NCBI RefSeq assembly: GCF_039534165.1
Contig: NZ_BAAAUX010000014.1
Span: forward strand, 682,001 to 746,000
Source of the DNA: Saccharopolyspora_D taberi
Lineage (GTDB): Bacteria > Actinomycetota > Actinomycetes > Mycobacteriales > Pseudonocardiaceae
DNA length: 64,000 nucleotides
Direction of reading: 5' to 3'
Of the stretch, positions 1 through 8,530 are shown in pieces. Both the position numbers and the translations under genes were made by a program. The stretch's first letter is position 1. Each line of letters opens with the position of its first letter. The notes below the pieces were generated by a model. It saw only the letters and a list, made by a program, of their open reading frames with translations, did not search any database and was not told where the DNA came from.

Positions 1-1
1 C

Positions 2-628
2 AAGGGCCACGGCACCCCGGCCACCAGCTTCCTCAACGAGCAGAACCCGGCCTACGCCAGGGCGAGGACCGTCTACGACTACGACCCGGACCGCGCCAGG
101 GCGCTGCTGGCCGAGGCCGGGGTGTCCGGCCTGTCGGTGACGCTGATGGCGGTCAACGTCAGCTGGCTCGCCGACTGCCTGCCGACCATCGCCAACTCCT
201 GGGAGGCGGTCGGCGTCCGGACCGTGCTGGAACCGCAGGACACCAGCGCGCTGTTCACCAAGATGGACCAGTCGCAGGACTACCAGGTGGTCGCCGCGGC
301 CTCCAACCCCAACCAGTTCGGTCTCGACCCGGACCTGATCCTGCGCTACAACTACACCTCCGGCGGCACCTGGATGAAGTACACCAAGTGGGACTCCAGC
401 CCGGACGCCCGGGCGCTGTTCGACCTGATGGACCAGGCGACCCGGGAACCCGACCCGGCGCGCAAGCTCCAGCTGGTGCACTCCTACCTCGACCTCGTCG
501 CCGACCAGGCCGTGCTGTACCCGGTCGTGCACAACGAACTGATGAGCGCCTGGAACGGCCGGCGGGTCGACGGGGCGCAGGCACTGCCCTACCCGGGCGT
601 CAACTTGTTGCAGGCCAAGCGAATCTGA
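2..628 (+). CDS. ABC transporter substrate-binding protein, family 5 (3' part only)
   Basis: This is the C-terminal 208 residues of an extracellular solute-binding protein of the oligopeptide/nickel type (SBP_bac_5); the start lies outside the window. The frame is open from base 2 and shows the usual end-of-protein pattern: a helix ending ARALLAEAGV, a lobe with aromatic residues, and a C-terminal motif in which two residues precede a short Leu-Leu-Gln tail. It sits 10 bp before a DppB-type permease and is followed by permease and ATPase genes, so it supplies the ligand receptor of this importer. The substrate cannot be read from the fragment; a di/oligopeptide or related small molecule is likely. 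Confidence 0.85.
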   Translation, partial: KGHGTPATSFLNEQNPAYARARTVYDYDPDRARALLAEAGVSGLSVTLMAVNVSWLADCLPTIANSWEAVGVRTVLEPQDTSALFTKMDQSQDYQVVAAASNPNQFGLDPDLILRYNYTSGGTWMKYTKWDSSPDARALFDLMDQATREPDPARKLQLVHSYLDLVADQAVLYPVVHNELMSAWNGRRVDGAQALPYPGVNLLQAKRI

Positions 629-638
629 GGTTGCACCC

Positions 639-1598
639 GTGGTCGTGATCGCCCGGATGCTGGTGCGCCGGATCCTCGTCCTGATCCCGCTGCTGCTCGG
701 CGTCATCCTGTTCGTCTTCATCATCATGCGGTTCTCCAACAACAAGCCGGAGTACGCCTACTTCCAGGGCGCCAACCCGACACCCGAGCAGATCCACCAG
801 TTCCAGCTGGAGAACGGCCTGCTCGATCCGCTGCCGCTGCGCTACCTCCGGTTCGTCGGCGAGCTGCTGCGGGGCGACATGGGCACCAGCGTGCTGACCA
901 ACGCGCCGGTGCTGGACTCGGTGCTCACCGCGCTGCCGCTGACCCTGCAGCTGACCTTCCTGGGGCTGGCCCTGGCGGTGGTGCTGGCGCTGGTGTTCGG
1001 CGTGGTCGCCGCGCTGTTCCGGGACCGCTGGCCGGACCAGGTGATCCGGGTCGTCTCGCTGGTCGGGGTCGCGGCACCGGCGTTCTGGATCGCACTGCTG
1101 GTGATCCAGTGGCTGGCGGTGGGTCTGGGCTGGTTCCCGACCGGCGGCTACGTCAACCCCAACGACTCCTTCGGCGGCTGGCTGGTGTCGATGACGCTGC
1201 CCGCGGTGTCGCTGTCGCTGCCGGTGGCCGCCCAGCTCATCCGGATCGTGCGCACCGCCGTGGTCGAGGAGCTCGACCGCGACTACGTGCGCACCGCGAT
1301 CGGCAACGGCCTGCCGCCGGTGGTGGTCGTCGGGCGCAACGTGCTGCGCAACGCGCTGATCAACCCGCTGACCGTGCTCGGCCTGCGGGTCGGCTACCTG
1401 CTCGGCGGCGCGGTGGTCATCGAGACCATCTACTCGCTGCCCGGCATGGGGCAGCTGATGATCAACGCGGTGCGCAACGGCGATCCGGCCGTCGTGCAGG
1501 GCGTGGTGCTGACCATCGCGACCGGCTTCGTCGTGGTCAACCTCGCCGTCGACGTGCTGTACCTGCTGGTCAACCCCCGACTCAGGAGCGCGGCGTGA
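639..1598 (+). CDS. ABC transporter permease, DppB/OppB type
   Basis: Inner-membrane permease of a peptide-type ABC importer (319 aa). It begins with the arginine-flanked first membrane helix typical of DppB (RRILVLIPLLLGVILFVFI), followed by a periplasmic segment and five further hydrophobic segments. The EAA-type coupling loop is visible around residues 205-240 (ELDRDYVRTAIGNGLPP), which is where the ATPase docks. The chosen GTG start is preceded by TGAGG at 626-630; an ATG six codons later is possible. It overlaps the next gene by TGATG, implying translational coupling. Confidence 0.9.
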   Translation: MVVIARMLVRRILVLIPLLLGVILFVFIIMRFSNNKPEYAYFQGANPTPEQIHQFQLENGLLDPLPLRYLRFVGELLRGDMGTSVLTNAPVLDSVLTALPLTLQLTFLGLALAVVLALVFGVVAALFRDRWPDQVIRVVSLVGVAAPAFWIALLVIQWLAVGLGWFPTGGYVNPNDSFGGWLVSMTLPAVSLSLPVAAQLIRIVRTAVVEELDRDYVRTAIGNGLPPVVVVGRNVLRNALINPLTVLGLRVGYLLGGAVVIETIYSLPGMGQLMINAVRNGDPAVVQGVVLTIATGFVVVNLAVDVLYLLVNPRLRSAA

Positions 1599-3577
1599 TG
1601 CGCAGCGGACTCGCGAATCGACTCTCCCGCCCCGGCGTCCGGTTCCGCCGCCTCGGCGCGCCGTCCTGGATCGCCGTCGGCCTGCTCGCGGTGATCGTGC
1701 TGGCGGCGGTCCTCGCCCCGGTGCTGGCACCGCACTCGCCCTACGCGCAGGAGGCCACCACCGCCGCGCCGAGCGCGGCGCACTGGATGGGCCTGGACAG
1801 CGCCAACCGCGACATCCTCAGCCGGTTGCTGTTCGGCGCCCGCTGGTCGCTGCTGATCGGCCTGGGCGCCACCCTCACCGCGCTCGTCGCGGGCGCGGTC
1901 GTCGGCGCCGTGGCGGCGACCGCGCGCGGGTGGATCGCCGAGACGATCATGCGGGTGCTCGACGTCATCATGGCGTTCCCCGGGATCGCGCTGGCCGCCG
2001 TGCTGGTCGCGGTGTTCGGCGGGAGCATCCCGGTGCTGGTGCTGGCGATCGCGTTCGTCAACACCCCGCCCATCGCACGGGTGGTCCGGGCGAACGTGCT
2101 CGCCCAGTACGGCGAGGACTACGTGGCCGCCGAGCGGGTCATCGGCGCCCGCGCCCCGCACATCCTGGTCCGCCACGTCGCGGTCAACTGCGCCGCGCCG
2201 GTGCTGGTGTTCTGCACCGTGATGGTGGCCGAGGCGATCGTGTTCGAGGCGTCGCTGTCGTTCATCGGCGCCGGGGTCCGCCCGCCCGACCCGTCGTGGG
2301 GCAGCGTGATCTCCGACGGCAAGAACATGGTGCTGACCGGCGGCTGGTGGGCCACGGTGTTCCCCGGCGCGCTGATCCTGATCACCGTGCTGGCGCTGAA
2401 CATCCTGTCGGAGGGCATCTCCGACGCCTGGGCCGCACCCGCCGCCCGCGGCGGCTCGGCGCCCCGGTCCGAGGCCGGCGTCCGGACGGGCACCGGGGAG
2501 GTCACCGAACTGCCCGGCCTGCCCGACGCCGCGCGGCGCCTCGCCACCCGGGCCCGACCGCTGCCCGGAGGTGATCCGGTGCTGGAGGTCCGCGACCTGG
2601 CCATCGGGTTCGACGACCGGCACGCCGGGGTCGACATCGTCGACGGGATCTCCTTCGACGTCCGGCCCGGCGAGGTGCTCGGTCTGGTCGGCGAGTCCGG
2701 TTGCGGCAAGTCGCTGACCGCGCTGACGGTTCTCGGGCTGCAGCCGCGCGGCGCGCGGATCAGCGGCGAGATCCGCTTCCGGGCGGGCGACGCCGAACCG
2801 GTCGACCTGCTGGCGCTGCCGCGCAAGCAGCGGCGGCGGCTGCTCGGCCACGACATCGCGATGGTCTACCAGGACGCGCTGTCCTCGCTGAACCCGGCGA
2901 TGACCATCAGGGCGCAGCTCAAGCAGCTGGTGCGGCGCGGCGGCAAGCACAGCCCGGCCGAGCTGCTGGAGATGGTGGGCCTGGATCCGGCGCGGACGCT
3001 GGCCGCCTACCCCAACGAGCTGTCCGGCGGGCAGCGCCAGCGGGTGCTGATCGCGATGGCGCTCTCCCGCGAGCCGCGGCTGATCGTGGCCGACGAACCC
3101 ACCACGGCGCTGGACGTGACCGTGCAGGCGCAGGTGATCCAGCTGCTGCTGCGGTTGCGGGCGGAACTGGGCTTCGCGCTGGTCCTGGTCTCGCACGACC
3201 TGGCCCTGGTCGCCGACGTCACCGACCGCACGGTGGTCATGTACGGCGGGCAGATCGTCGAGACCGGGGTGACCTCCGAGCTGGTCGGCGAACCGGCGCA
3301 CCACTACGCGCGCGGGCTGCTCGGTTCGGTGCTGTCGCTGGAGTCCGGTGCGCGGCGGATGACCCAGATCCCCGGCGTGGTCCCCTCCCCCGCCCACTTC
3401 CCGCCGGGCTGCCGGTTCGCCGACCGGTGCCCGATGGTGACCGAGGTGTGCCGGGAGCGGACCCCGGTCCTGGACGGCGGGCGGACGCACGCGGTGGCCT
3501 GCCACCACCCGGCGACCGAGCTCGTCCCGCTGGCCGCCGCCACCACCGCCGAGACCGACCACGGGGAGCCACGATGA
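1598..3577 (+). CDS. Fused ABC permease (DppC type) and ATP-binding protein (DppD type)
   Basis: This 659-residue protein joins two subunits that are normally separate. Residues ~1-290 are a DppC-type permease with an N-terminal helix, GLDSANRDILSR and the coupling loop GEDYVAAERVIGAR. After a ~40-residue Pro/Ala/Arg linker, residues ~325-655 form an ABC ATPase with Walker A GESGCGKS, signature LSGGQRQR, Walker B LIVADEP and the switch His in VSHD. The C-terminal oligopeptide/dipeptide domain has the CRFADRCP cysteine motif that can bind an Fe-S cluster in this family. The start (ATG at 1598, GTG at 1595 also possible) follows AGGAG at 1584-1588. The frame is continuous with no stop or frameshift at the junction, so the fusion looks genuine. 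Confidence 0.9.
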   Translation: MRSGLANRLSRPGVRFRRLGAPSWIAVGLLAVIVLAAVLAPVLAPHSPYAQEATTAAPSAAHWMGLDSANRDILSRLLFGARWSLLIGLGATLTALVAGAVVGAVAATARGWIAETIMRVLDVIMAFPGIALAAVLVAVFGGSIPVLVLAIAFVNTPPIARVVRANVLAQYGEDYVAAERVIGARAPHILVRHVAVNCAAPVLVFCTVMVAEAIVFEASLSFIGAGVRPPDPSWGSVISDGKNMVLTGGWWATVFPGALILITVLALNILSEGISDAWAAPAARGGSAPRSEAGVRTGTGEVTELPGLPDAARRLATRARPLPGGDPVLEVRDLAIGFDDRHAGVDIVDGISFDVRPGEVLGLVGESGCGKSLTALTVLGLQPRGARISGEIRFRAGDAEPVDLLALPRKQRRRLLGHDIAMVYQDALSSLNPAMTIRAQLKQLVRRGGKHSPAELLEMVGLDPARTLAAYPNELSGGQRQRVLIAMALSREPRLIVADEPTTALDVTVQAQVIQLLLRLRAELGFALVLVSHDLALVADVTDRTVVMYGGQIVETGVTSELVGEPAHHYARGLLGSVLSLESGARRMTQIPGVVPSPAHFPPGCRFADRCPMVTEVCRERTPVLDGGRTHAVACHHPATELVPLAAATTAETDHGEPR

Positions 3578-4614
3578 CCGAGACGCTGGTCGAGCTCAGC
3601 GACGTCCACGTCACGCACAGGGCGCGCTCCGGCGGGCTGTTCCGGCGGGACCGGGTGCACGCGGTCACCGGCGTGGACCTGACCGTGGCGGCCGGTGAGA
3701 CGGTCGGGATCGTCGGCGAGTCCGGGTGCGGAAAGTCCACCCTGGCCCGGGTGGTGGTCGGCCTCCAGAAGCCGACCTCCGGCGCGGTTTCCTTCCGCGG
3801 CACCGACATCTGGTCGCTGCCCGCGGCCGGGCGGCGTGCCGCGATCGGCGCCGACATCGGCATGGTCTTCCAGGACCCGGCGACCGCGCTGAACCGCAGG
3901 CTGCCGATCCGCCGGGTGCTGCGCGACCCGCTGGACGTGCACGGGCGGGGCACCGGCCGGGAGCGGGACGACCGGGTGCGGGAACTGCTCGACCTGGTGG
4001 GCCTGCCCGCCGGGGTGGCCGACCTGCTGCCGGGGCAGGTGTCCGGCGGCCAGCGGCAGCGGGTCGCGATCGCGCGGGCGCTGGCGCTGCGGCCCCGGCT
4101 GCTGGTCGCCGATGAGCCGACCAGCGCGCTGGACGTGTCGGTGCGGGCGCAGATCCTCAACCTGCTGCTGGACCTCAAGGACCAGCTGGGGCTGGCGATG
4201 GTGTTCGTCTCGCACGACATCCAGACCGTGCGCCGGATGAGCGACCGGGTGGTGACGATGTACCTGGGCCGCGTGGTCGAGGAGACGACCGCGGAAGCGG
4301 TCAACAGTGGCACAGGCATCGGGGAAGCCCGCCACCCCTACACCCGGGCGCTGTTCTCGGCCGCGCCCGGCCTGCTCTCGCCGATCGAGCCGATCCCGCT
4401 GAGCGGGCCGGTCCCGTCGGCCACCCGGCCGCCGAGCGGCTGCCCGTTCCGCACCCGCTGCTGGCGGGCCGACGAGATCTGCGCGACCGAGATGCCGGGG
4501 CCGCGGGGCGACGGCGCGGGCGGCGTCGTCCGCTGCCACCACGCCGTCGAGCCGGGCACGACCGACCTCGAACTGCTGGAGCAGGCTACTGGCCCGCACC
4601 GGTCCTGGAGATGA
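3574..4614 (+). CDS. ABC transporter ATP-binding protein, OppF/DppF type
   Basis: Second ATPase of the peptide-type importer (346 aa). It has Walker A GESGCGKST, Q-loop QDP, signature VSGGQRQR, Walker B LLVADEP, the SHD switch and the C-terminal CPFRTRCWRADEIC motif of oligopeptide-transporter ATPases. It starts at an ATG overlapping the previous stop (ATGA) with GGGGAG upstream. Together with the fused protein it would give the two-ATPase heterodimer expected for this importer class. Its 3' end overlaps the converging grpB-like gene by 29 bp. Confidence 0.92.
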   Translation: MTETLVELSDVHVTHRARSGGLFRRDRVHAVTGVDLTVAAGETVGIVGESGCGKSTLARVVVGLQKPTSGAVSFRGTDIWSLPAAGRRAAIGADIGMVFQDPATALNRRLPIRRVLRDPLDVHGRGTGRERDDRVRELLDLVGLPAGVADLLPGQVSGGQRQRVAIARALALRPRLLVADEPTSALDVSVRAQILNLLLDLKDQLGLAMVFVSHDIQTVRRMSDRVVTMYLGRVVEETTAEAVNSGTGIGEARHPYTRALFSAAPGLLSPIEPIPLSGPVPSATRPPSGCPFRTRCWRADEICATEMPGPRGDGAGGVVRCHHAVEPGTTDLELLEQATGPHRSWR

Positions 4615-5131
4615 TCTCCTCGATCACCGCGGACTTGGCGTCGGCGTAGTCCTGGACGTACTCCCAGCTGCGCGCGGCGAGCTCCCGCTTGGTGCGCAGG
4701 TAGCGGTCCCGTTCGTCCGGATTCGCGCGGAGGTGGTCGCGGAATGCCACCATCCGCCCGATCTCCGGGCATCCGTCGCTGAACACGTGCAGGTTCACCG
4801 CCGGATCCCGTCCCTTGAGCAGCCGGTGCTCGTGCCAGCCGGGCTCGCGGACGTGCAGCGCGTAACCGGCGGCTTCGAGCTCGGGCACGTAGGCGTCCTC
4901 GGCCGCGGAATCGGCGACGACGAGCACGATGTCGAGGATCGGCTTGGCGGCGAGTCCCGGCACCGAGGTCGATCCGACGTGCTCGACCCGCAGCGCACGG
5001 GAGCCGAGGGCGGCGCGGATGCGTGCTTGCTCCCGCTCGTAGCGCTCCGCCCACGCGGGGTCGTGCTCGTCGAGGGTGATCGAACCGTCGGCGCGGTCCC
5101 GGTTCCGGACGTACTCGGGTTCGTCGGTCAT
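4586..5131 (-). CDS. GrpB family protein (UPF0157, nucleotidyltransferase fold)
   Basis: A 181-residue protein of the GrpB/UPF0157 family. It contains the nucleotidyltransferase-like signature HVGSTSVPGL followed by KPILDIVLVV, whose Asp belongs to the metal-binding pattern, and the family's HLHVFSDG-like segment (here NLHVFSDGCPEIGRMVAFRD). Members are thought to transfer nucleotides or modify small molecules, but the reaction is unknown. The gene converges on the ABC ATPase gene and overlaps its end. The ATG start was chosen because homologous proteins begin shortly before the HDPAWAERYERE segment. Confidence 0.88.
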   Translation of the reverse strand: MTDEPEYVRNRDRADGSITLDEHDPAWAERYEREQARIRAALGSRALRVEHVGSTSVPGLAAKPILDIVLVVADSAAEDAYVPELEAAGYALHVREPGWHEHRLLKGRDPAVNLHVFSDGCPEIGRMVAFRDHLRANPDERDRYLRTKRELAARSWEYVQDYADAKSAVIEEIISRTGAGQ

Positions 5132-5172
5132 GCCGCCCAGTATCGGGGTCGGCCAGTATCGGGGCCCCGCGG

Positions 5173-5814
5173 CTAGCGGATCCGCCCGGCGAGTTTCTCC
5201 TTGCCCGGACCAGAGAGTTCGTCCACCACCCCGCGCCTGCCCGCGACGGCGAGCAGAAGTGCTTCCGCCGGGCCGCGCACCTCGGGTCCGCGTCCGGTCG
5301 TCCAGTCCAGATCGGTCGGGACCAGCCGCAGGCCCCGGGCGCGCCAGAACGCCCCGACGGGCGGGGCGACCAGCGCGAAGCGCAGCGCCGCACGCAGCCG
5401 GTCCGGCGGGATCTCGCGCGGACGCCCCAGCGGACGGCGGATGTCCTGGTGGTGGATCATCCCGTCGAGGAGCGCGATCCTCCCGCCGAACGCGGCGGTC
5501 AGACCTCGCGGCGTGGTGTGCGCCCGCACCAGCGCGAGCAGCGCTTCGGGGCCGCGCGGGGCGTACTCGGCGACACCGGCGGCGTTCGCCCGCCGGATCC
5601 CGCCGCGGCCGAGCCGGCGCACCAGCTCCCGTCCCGTCAGCTCGTCGTAGCTGATCACGTGCGCGACCACGTCCTGGACGCTCCAGCCCTCGCACAGCGT
5701 GGGCGCTTCCCACTCCCGCGGGGTCAGCGTCGCCAGGAACTCCGCGAAGTCCTCCCGCTCCGCGCGGGCGAGGTCCATCAGGCTCGCGCGTTCCGGTGGC
5801 CGTGTTACCGACAT
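5173..5814 (-). CDS. Maleylpyruvate isomerase N-terminal (MDMPI/DinB-fold) domain protein
   Basis: A 213-residue four-helix-bundle protein of the mycothiol-dependent MDMPI family (TIGR03083/03085-like). The family hallmarks are visible: an N-terminal LTPREWEAPTLCEGWSVQD segment, HVISYDELTGRE with the first metal-ligand His, and HHQDIRRPLG with the second His site. Many paralogues occur in mycothiol-producing actinomycetes and most have no known substrate. The start could also be an ATG four codons upstream (5826); neither has a strong Shine-Dalgarno sequence. The gene is not obviously operonic. Confidence 0.8.
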   Translation of the reverse strand: MSVTRPPERASLMDLARAEREDFAEFLATLTPREWEAPTLCEGWSVQDVVAHVISYDELTGRELVRRLGRGGIRRANAAGVAEYAPRGPEALLALVRAHTTPRGLTAAFGGRIALLDGMIHHQDIRRPLGRPREIPPDRLRAALRFALVAPPVGAFWRARGLRLVPTDLDWTTGRGPEVRGPAEALLLAVAGRRGVVDELSGPGKEKLAGRIR

Positions 5815-5852
5815 GCCGGAGAGCATGCTCGACGGGGCGCCCGCGAACAAGC

Positions 5853-6635
5853 TCAACCCCTCGGATCGAATGGGATCCCCTCCGGCTTGGCCTTCTCCAG
5901 GTTGTCCTCGAAAGCGCCGTCCTTGATGGCCAGGCTGGCGCTGCCGAAGTCGGCTCCGGTCAGCTTGTCCCTGATGCCGTCCGGGAAGTTGTTCCAGCTG
6001 ACCAGCGCCGGGTGCTGCCAGGTGCCGTAGTGGTTCTCCGGCTGCTCGTCGGCGTTGGCGAACCGGAACGCGTGCGTGCTGGCGCCGTCCTTGTGGTAGA
6101 CGATCTTGGCGTGGGTGCCCTCCCACGAGACCTCCTCGGCGGGACGGGTGGAGTACTCGCCGTGCGCCGAGGCCGACACGTACTTCGCCTGGTCCTCGTG
6201 CACCCACACCACGACGTGCTCGATGTCGTGCCGGTGCCCGAAGGCGTCGTGCACGCCGTCGAGTGCCTGGTCCTTCTCGAAGTACAGGTCGTAGAGGTAC
6301 GCGCACCAGCCGCTGTCGTCGCACTTGGCGCGGGCGTAGGAGTTGGTGTTGTCGAGGTCGGACTGGTCGTGGCAGTTCCCGTTGAGCGAACCGGACGGTT
6401 CCAGGCCCTCGGCGATCGTCCCGTCCGGACCGATCGCGGGCGTCGGGTAGCAGCCGTCGCCGTCGTAGTCGAACGCCGGCTGCCACTTCCCGTCCGGCTC
6501 GGCGACCGACGACGGCAGCGCCGAGGGCGGTTCGGCGTGCGCCTGGAGCGGCGGGAGGACGAGGACCAGCGCCGAGGCGCCGATGGCGGCGCGCGCGGCG
6601 AAGGCGGCCGGTTTCCGGCGCATGCCTGCTTGCAT
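5853..6635 (-). CDS. Secreted NPP1/NLP (necrosis-inducing, Nep1-like) protein
   Basis: A 260-residue exported protein. The N-terminus (MQAGMRRKPAAFAARAAIGA then a Leu/Val-rich core) is a signal peptide with probable cleavage after AHA at residue ~34. The mature part matches the NPP1 family: two early cysteines, AWCAYLYDLYFEKDQ-like strands, and GHRHDIEH at ~133-140, which corresponds to the family heptapeptide GHRHDWE with Trp replaced by Ile. In plant pathogens such proteins bind glycosylinositol phosphorylceramide and permeabilise membranes; the role in soil actinomycetes is unknown. The start ATG has AGGAAGG about 8 bp upstream. Confidence 0.88.
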   Translation of the reverse strand: MQAGMRRKPAAFAARAAIGASALVLVLPPLQAHAEPPSALPSSVAEPDGKWQPAFDYDGDGCYPTPAIGPDGTIAEGLEPSGSLNGNCHDQSDLDNTNSYARAKCDDSGWCAYLYDLYFEKDQALDGVHDAFGHRHDIEHVVVWVHEDQAKYVSASAHGEYSTRPAEEVSWEGTHAKIVYHKDGASTHAFRFANADEQPENHYGTWQHPALVSWNNFPDGIRDKLTGADFGSASLAIKDGAFEDNLEKAKPEGIPFDPRG

Positions 6636-6889
6636 GGGAGGACCTTCCTGGTCGGCTGGCGGCGGGATCAACGGACCGTCCACTGTGGCCAGTTCCGGCC
6701 CGGGAGCGTTCCCATGGTGCTTCGGGGAACATCACGAGCAGGATGCCCAGACCGAGCCGCCGGCACTACCGGCTGAAAGGCCGAATTCCCTCTCGCGCGG
6801 GCTGGCCACTCCCCTTTCCACACCATATGCTCGGCGTCACTTTTCGCCGTTGACCGTCGCCGGGGCCCGGCAGCGGGGAGGACGTCCCG
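6636..6889. promoter_or_regulatory. Divergent intergenic region between NPP1 gene and acyl-CoA ligase gene
   Basis: About 250 bp separate the two divergent start codons, so both promoters must lie here. A GGGGAGG Shine-Dalgarno sequence precedes the ligase ATG at 6890. I see no convincing paired -35/-10 boxes or clear inverted repeat. Confidence 0.4.
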
Positions 6890-8488
6890 ATGAGCGGAAT
6901 GCACGCCGATCTGTCCCTCGTCGATCCGCTGGTGGTGAACCTGACCCACCGCGCCGCGCTGGGCGACGTGCTCACCAGGGGCGCGCAGACCTACGGCGAC
7001 CGGACCGCCGTCGTCGACGGCGATCACGAGGTGTCGTACCGGGAACTGGACGCCCGCGCCAACGCGGTGGCGCGCGGGCTGCTGGCCGACGGGCTGGAGC
7101 GCGGTGACGCCGTCGCGCTGCAGATCCAGAACCGGTGGGAGTTCGTGGTGACCTTCTTCGCCTGCGCGAAGATCGGCGTGGTCGCGATGCCGCTGAACCT
7201 GGCGCTGCCCGCGGCCGACATCGCCTACCAGCTCGCCGACAGCGGGGTGCGCGCCGTGGTGGCCGAGGAGGCTTTCCTCCCGGTGCTGGAGGAAGCGCTG
7301 CACACCGCCGAAGAGGCGGCGGTGCGTTCGGTGCACGTGATCGGCTCCGCGCCCGCCGAGGTCGCGGGCCGCCGCGCAGCGGACTTCCGGGCACTGCTCG
7401 ACAACGACACGGCCACCGTGGAGGTCGTCGTCGAGGACCGCGACATCCTGCACTGCCTCTACACCTCCGGGACCACCTCGCTGCCGAAGGGCGTGGTCAC
7501 CAGCCACGTCGCGGTGCTGATCGCGTCGCTGACCTCGGCTCTGGAGTTCGGCCTGCCGCGCGGGCGCAGGGGTGCGGTGATGCCGATCGTGCTGCCGCTG
7601 TTCCACGTCACCGGGCTCGACGTGCTGTTGCTCCCGATGCTGGTGACCGGTGGAACGGCCGTGCTGCACCGGGGTTTCGACCCCGAGACCCTGCTCGACG
7701 ACCTCGCCGTCCGGCGGGCCACCCACGTGGCTCTGCTCCCGGCGATGTGGGGCGCTCTGCTCGACCACCCGCGGCTCGGCGAGATCGACACCACCTCGCT
7801 GCGGGTGGGCATCTACGCGATGGCGCCGATGCCCGCGCAGCGGCTGGAGGCGATCCGGGCGGCGTTCCCGCGGGCCGACGTCATCCTGGGCTCCGGGCAG
7901 ACCGAGACCACGCCGCTGTCCGAACTCCAGTGGCCCGAGCACCAGGGCGAGAAGGACAACTCGTGGGGCCCGCCGGTGGCCACCACCGACGTGCGGATCA
8001 TGGGCCCGGACGGCGGTTTGCTGCCGCCCGGCGAGGAGGGCGAGATCGTCTACCGGACGCCGCAGCTGATGGACGGCTACTGGAACAACCCCGGGGCGAA
8101 CGCGGAAGCCTTCGCGCACGGCTGGTTCCACGGCGGTGACGTCGGCTACCTCGACGAGGAGGGCGTCGTCTGGTTCACCGACCGGACCAAGGACATGATC
8201 AAGACCGGCGGGGAGAACGTGTCCTCGGTCGAGGTCGAGCGGGCAGTGCTCGCGCACGAGTCCGTGGCCGAGTGCGCCGTCATCGGGATGCCCGACGACC
8301 GCTGGGGCGAGGCGGTGACGGCGTTCGTGGTCGCCGCGCCCGGCCGCACCGTCGACCCGCAGGAACTCCGGGCGGTCTGCAAGCGGAACCTCGCCGGGTT
8401 CAAGGTCCCCAAGCACTTCGAAGTCGTCGGCGCGCTGCCCAAGACGGCCACCGGCAAGATCAGGAAGCACGAGCTGCGGCGAAGCTGA
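6890..8488 (+). CDS. AMP-dependent acyl-CoA synthetase/ligase (FadD-like)
   Basis: A 532-residue ANL-superfamily enzyme that would activate a carboxylic acid to an acyl-adenylate and then to the CoA thioester. The motifs are complete: phosphate-binding loop YTSGTTSLPKG (191-201), SGQTETTP as the adenine loop, GWFHGGDVGYLD, the hinge RTKDMIKTGGENVSS and the catalytic lysine in KTATGKIRK (about K523). The acid substrate cannot be predicted; medium-chain or aryl acids are possible. It starts 9 bp after a good GGGGAGG site and stands alone, followed after 42 bp by an unrelated MDMPI-fold gene. Confidence 0.9.
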   Translation: MSGMHADLSLVDPLVVNLTHRAALGDVLTRGAQTYGDRTAVVDGDHEVSYRELDARANAVARGLLADGLERGDAVALQIQNRWEFVVTFFACAKIGVVAMPLNLALPAADIAYQLADSGVRAVVAEEAFLPVLEEALHTAEEAAVRSVHVIGSAPAEVAGRRAADFRALLDNDTATVEVVVEDRDILHCLYTSGTTSLPKGVVTSHVAVLIASLTSALEFGLPRGRRGAVMPIVLPLFHVTGLDVLLLPMLVTGGTAVLHRGFDPETLLDDLAVRRATHVALLPAMWGALLDHPRLGEIDTTSLRVGIYAMAPMPAQRLEAIRAAFPRADVILGSGQTETTPLSELQWPEHQGEKDNSWGPPVATTDVRIMGPDGGLLPPGEEGEIVYRTPQLMDGYWNNPGANAEAFAHGWFHGGDVGYLDEEGVVWFTDRTKDMIKTGGENVSSVEVERAVLAHESVAECAVIGMPDDRWGEAVTAFVVAAPGRTVDPQELRAVCKRNLAGFKVPKHFEVVGALPKTATGKIRKHELRRS

Positions 8489-8530
8489 ATCCGGTGGCGG
8501 TCCGGGGTTTCGCACTGCGACCATCGCGCC

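Noticed and set aside
1109..1597. In-frame open sequence before the permease-ATPase fusion.
   Set aside because: It overlaps the DppB-type permease in another frame and has shadow composition; the true start is near 1598.
6684..6735. A longer minus-strand frame joining the NPP1 and MDMPI regions.
   Set aside because: The two proteins are in different frames with separate starts and family boundaries; the link is a GC-rich read-through.
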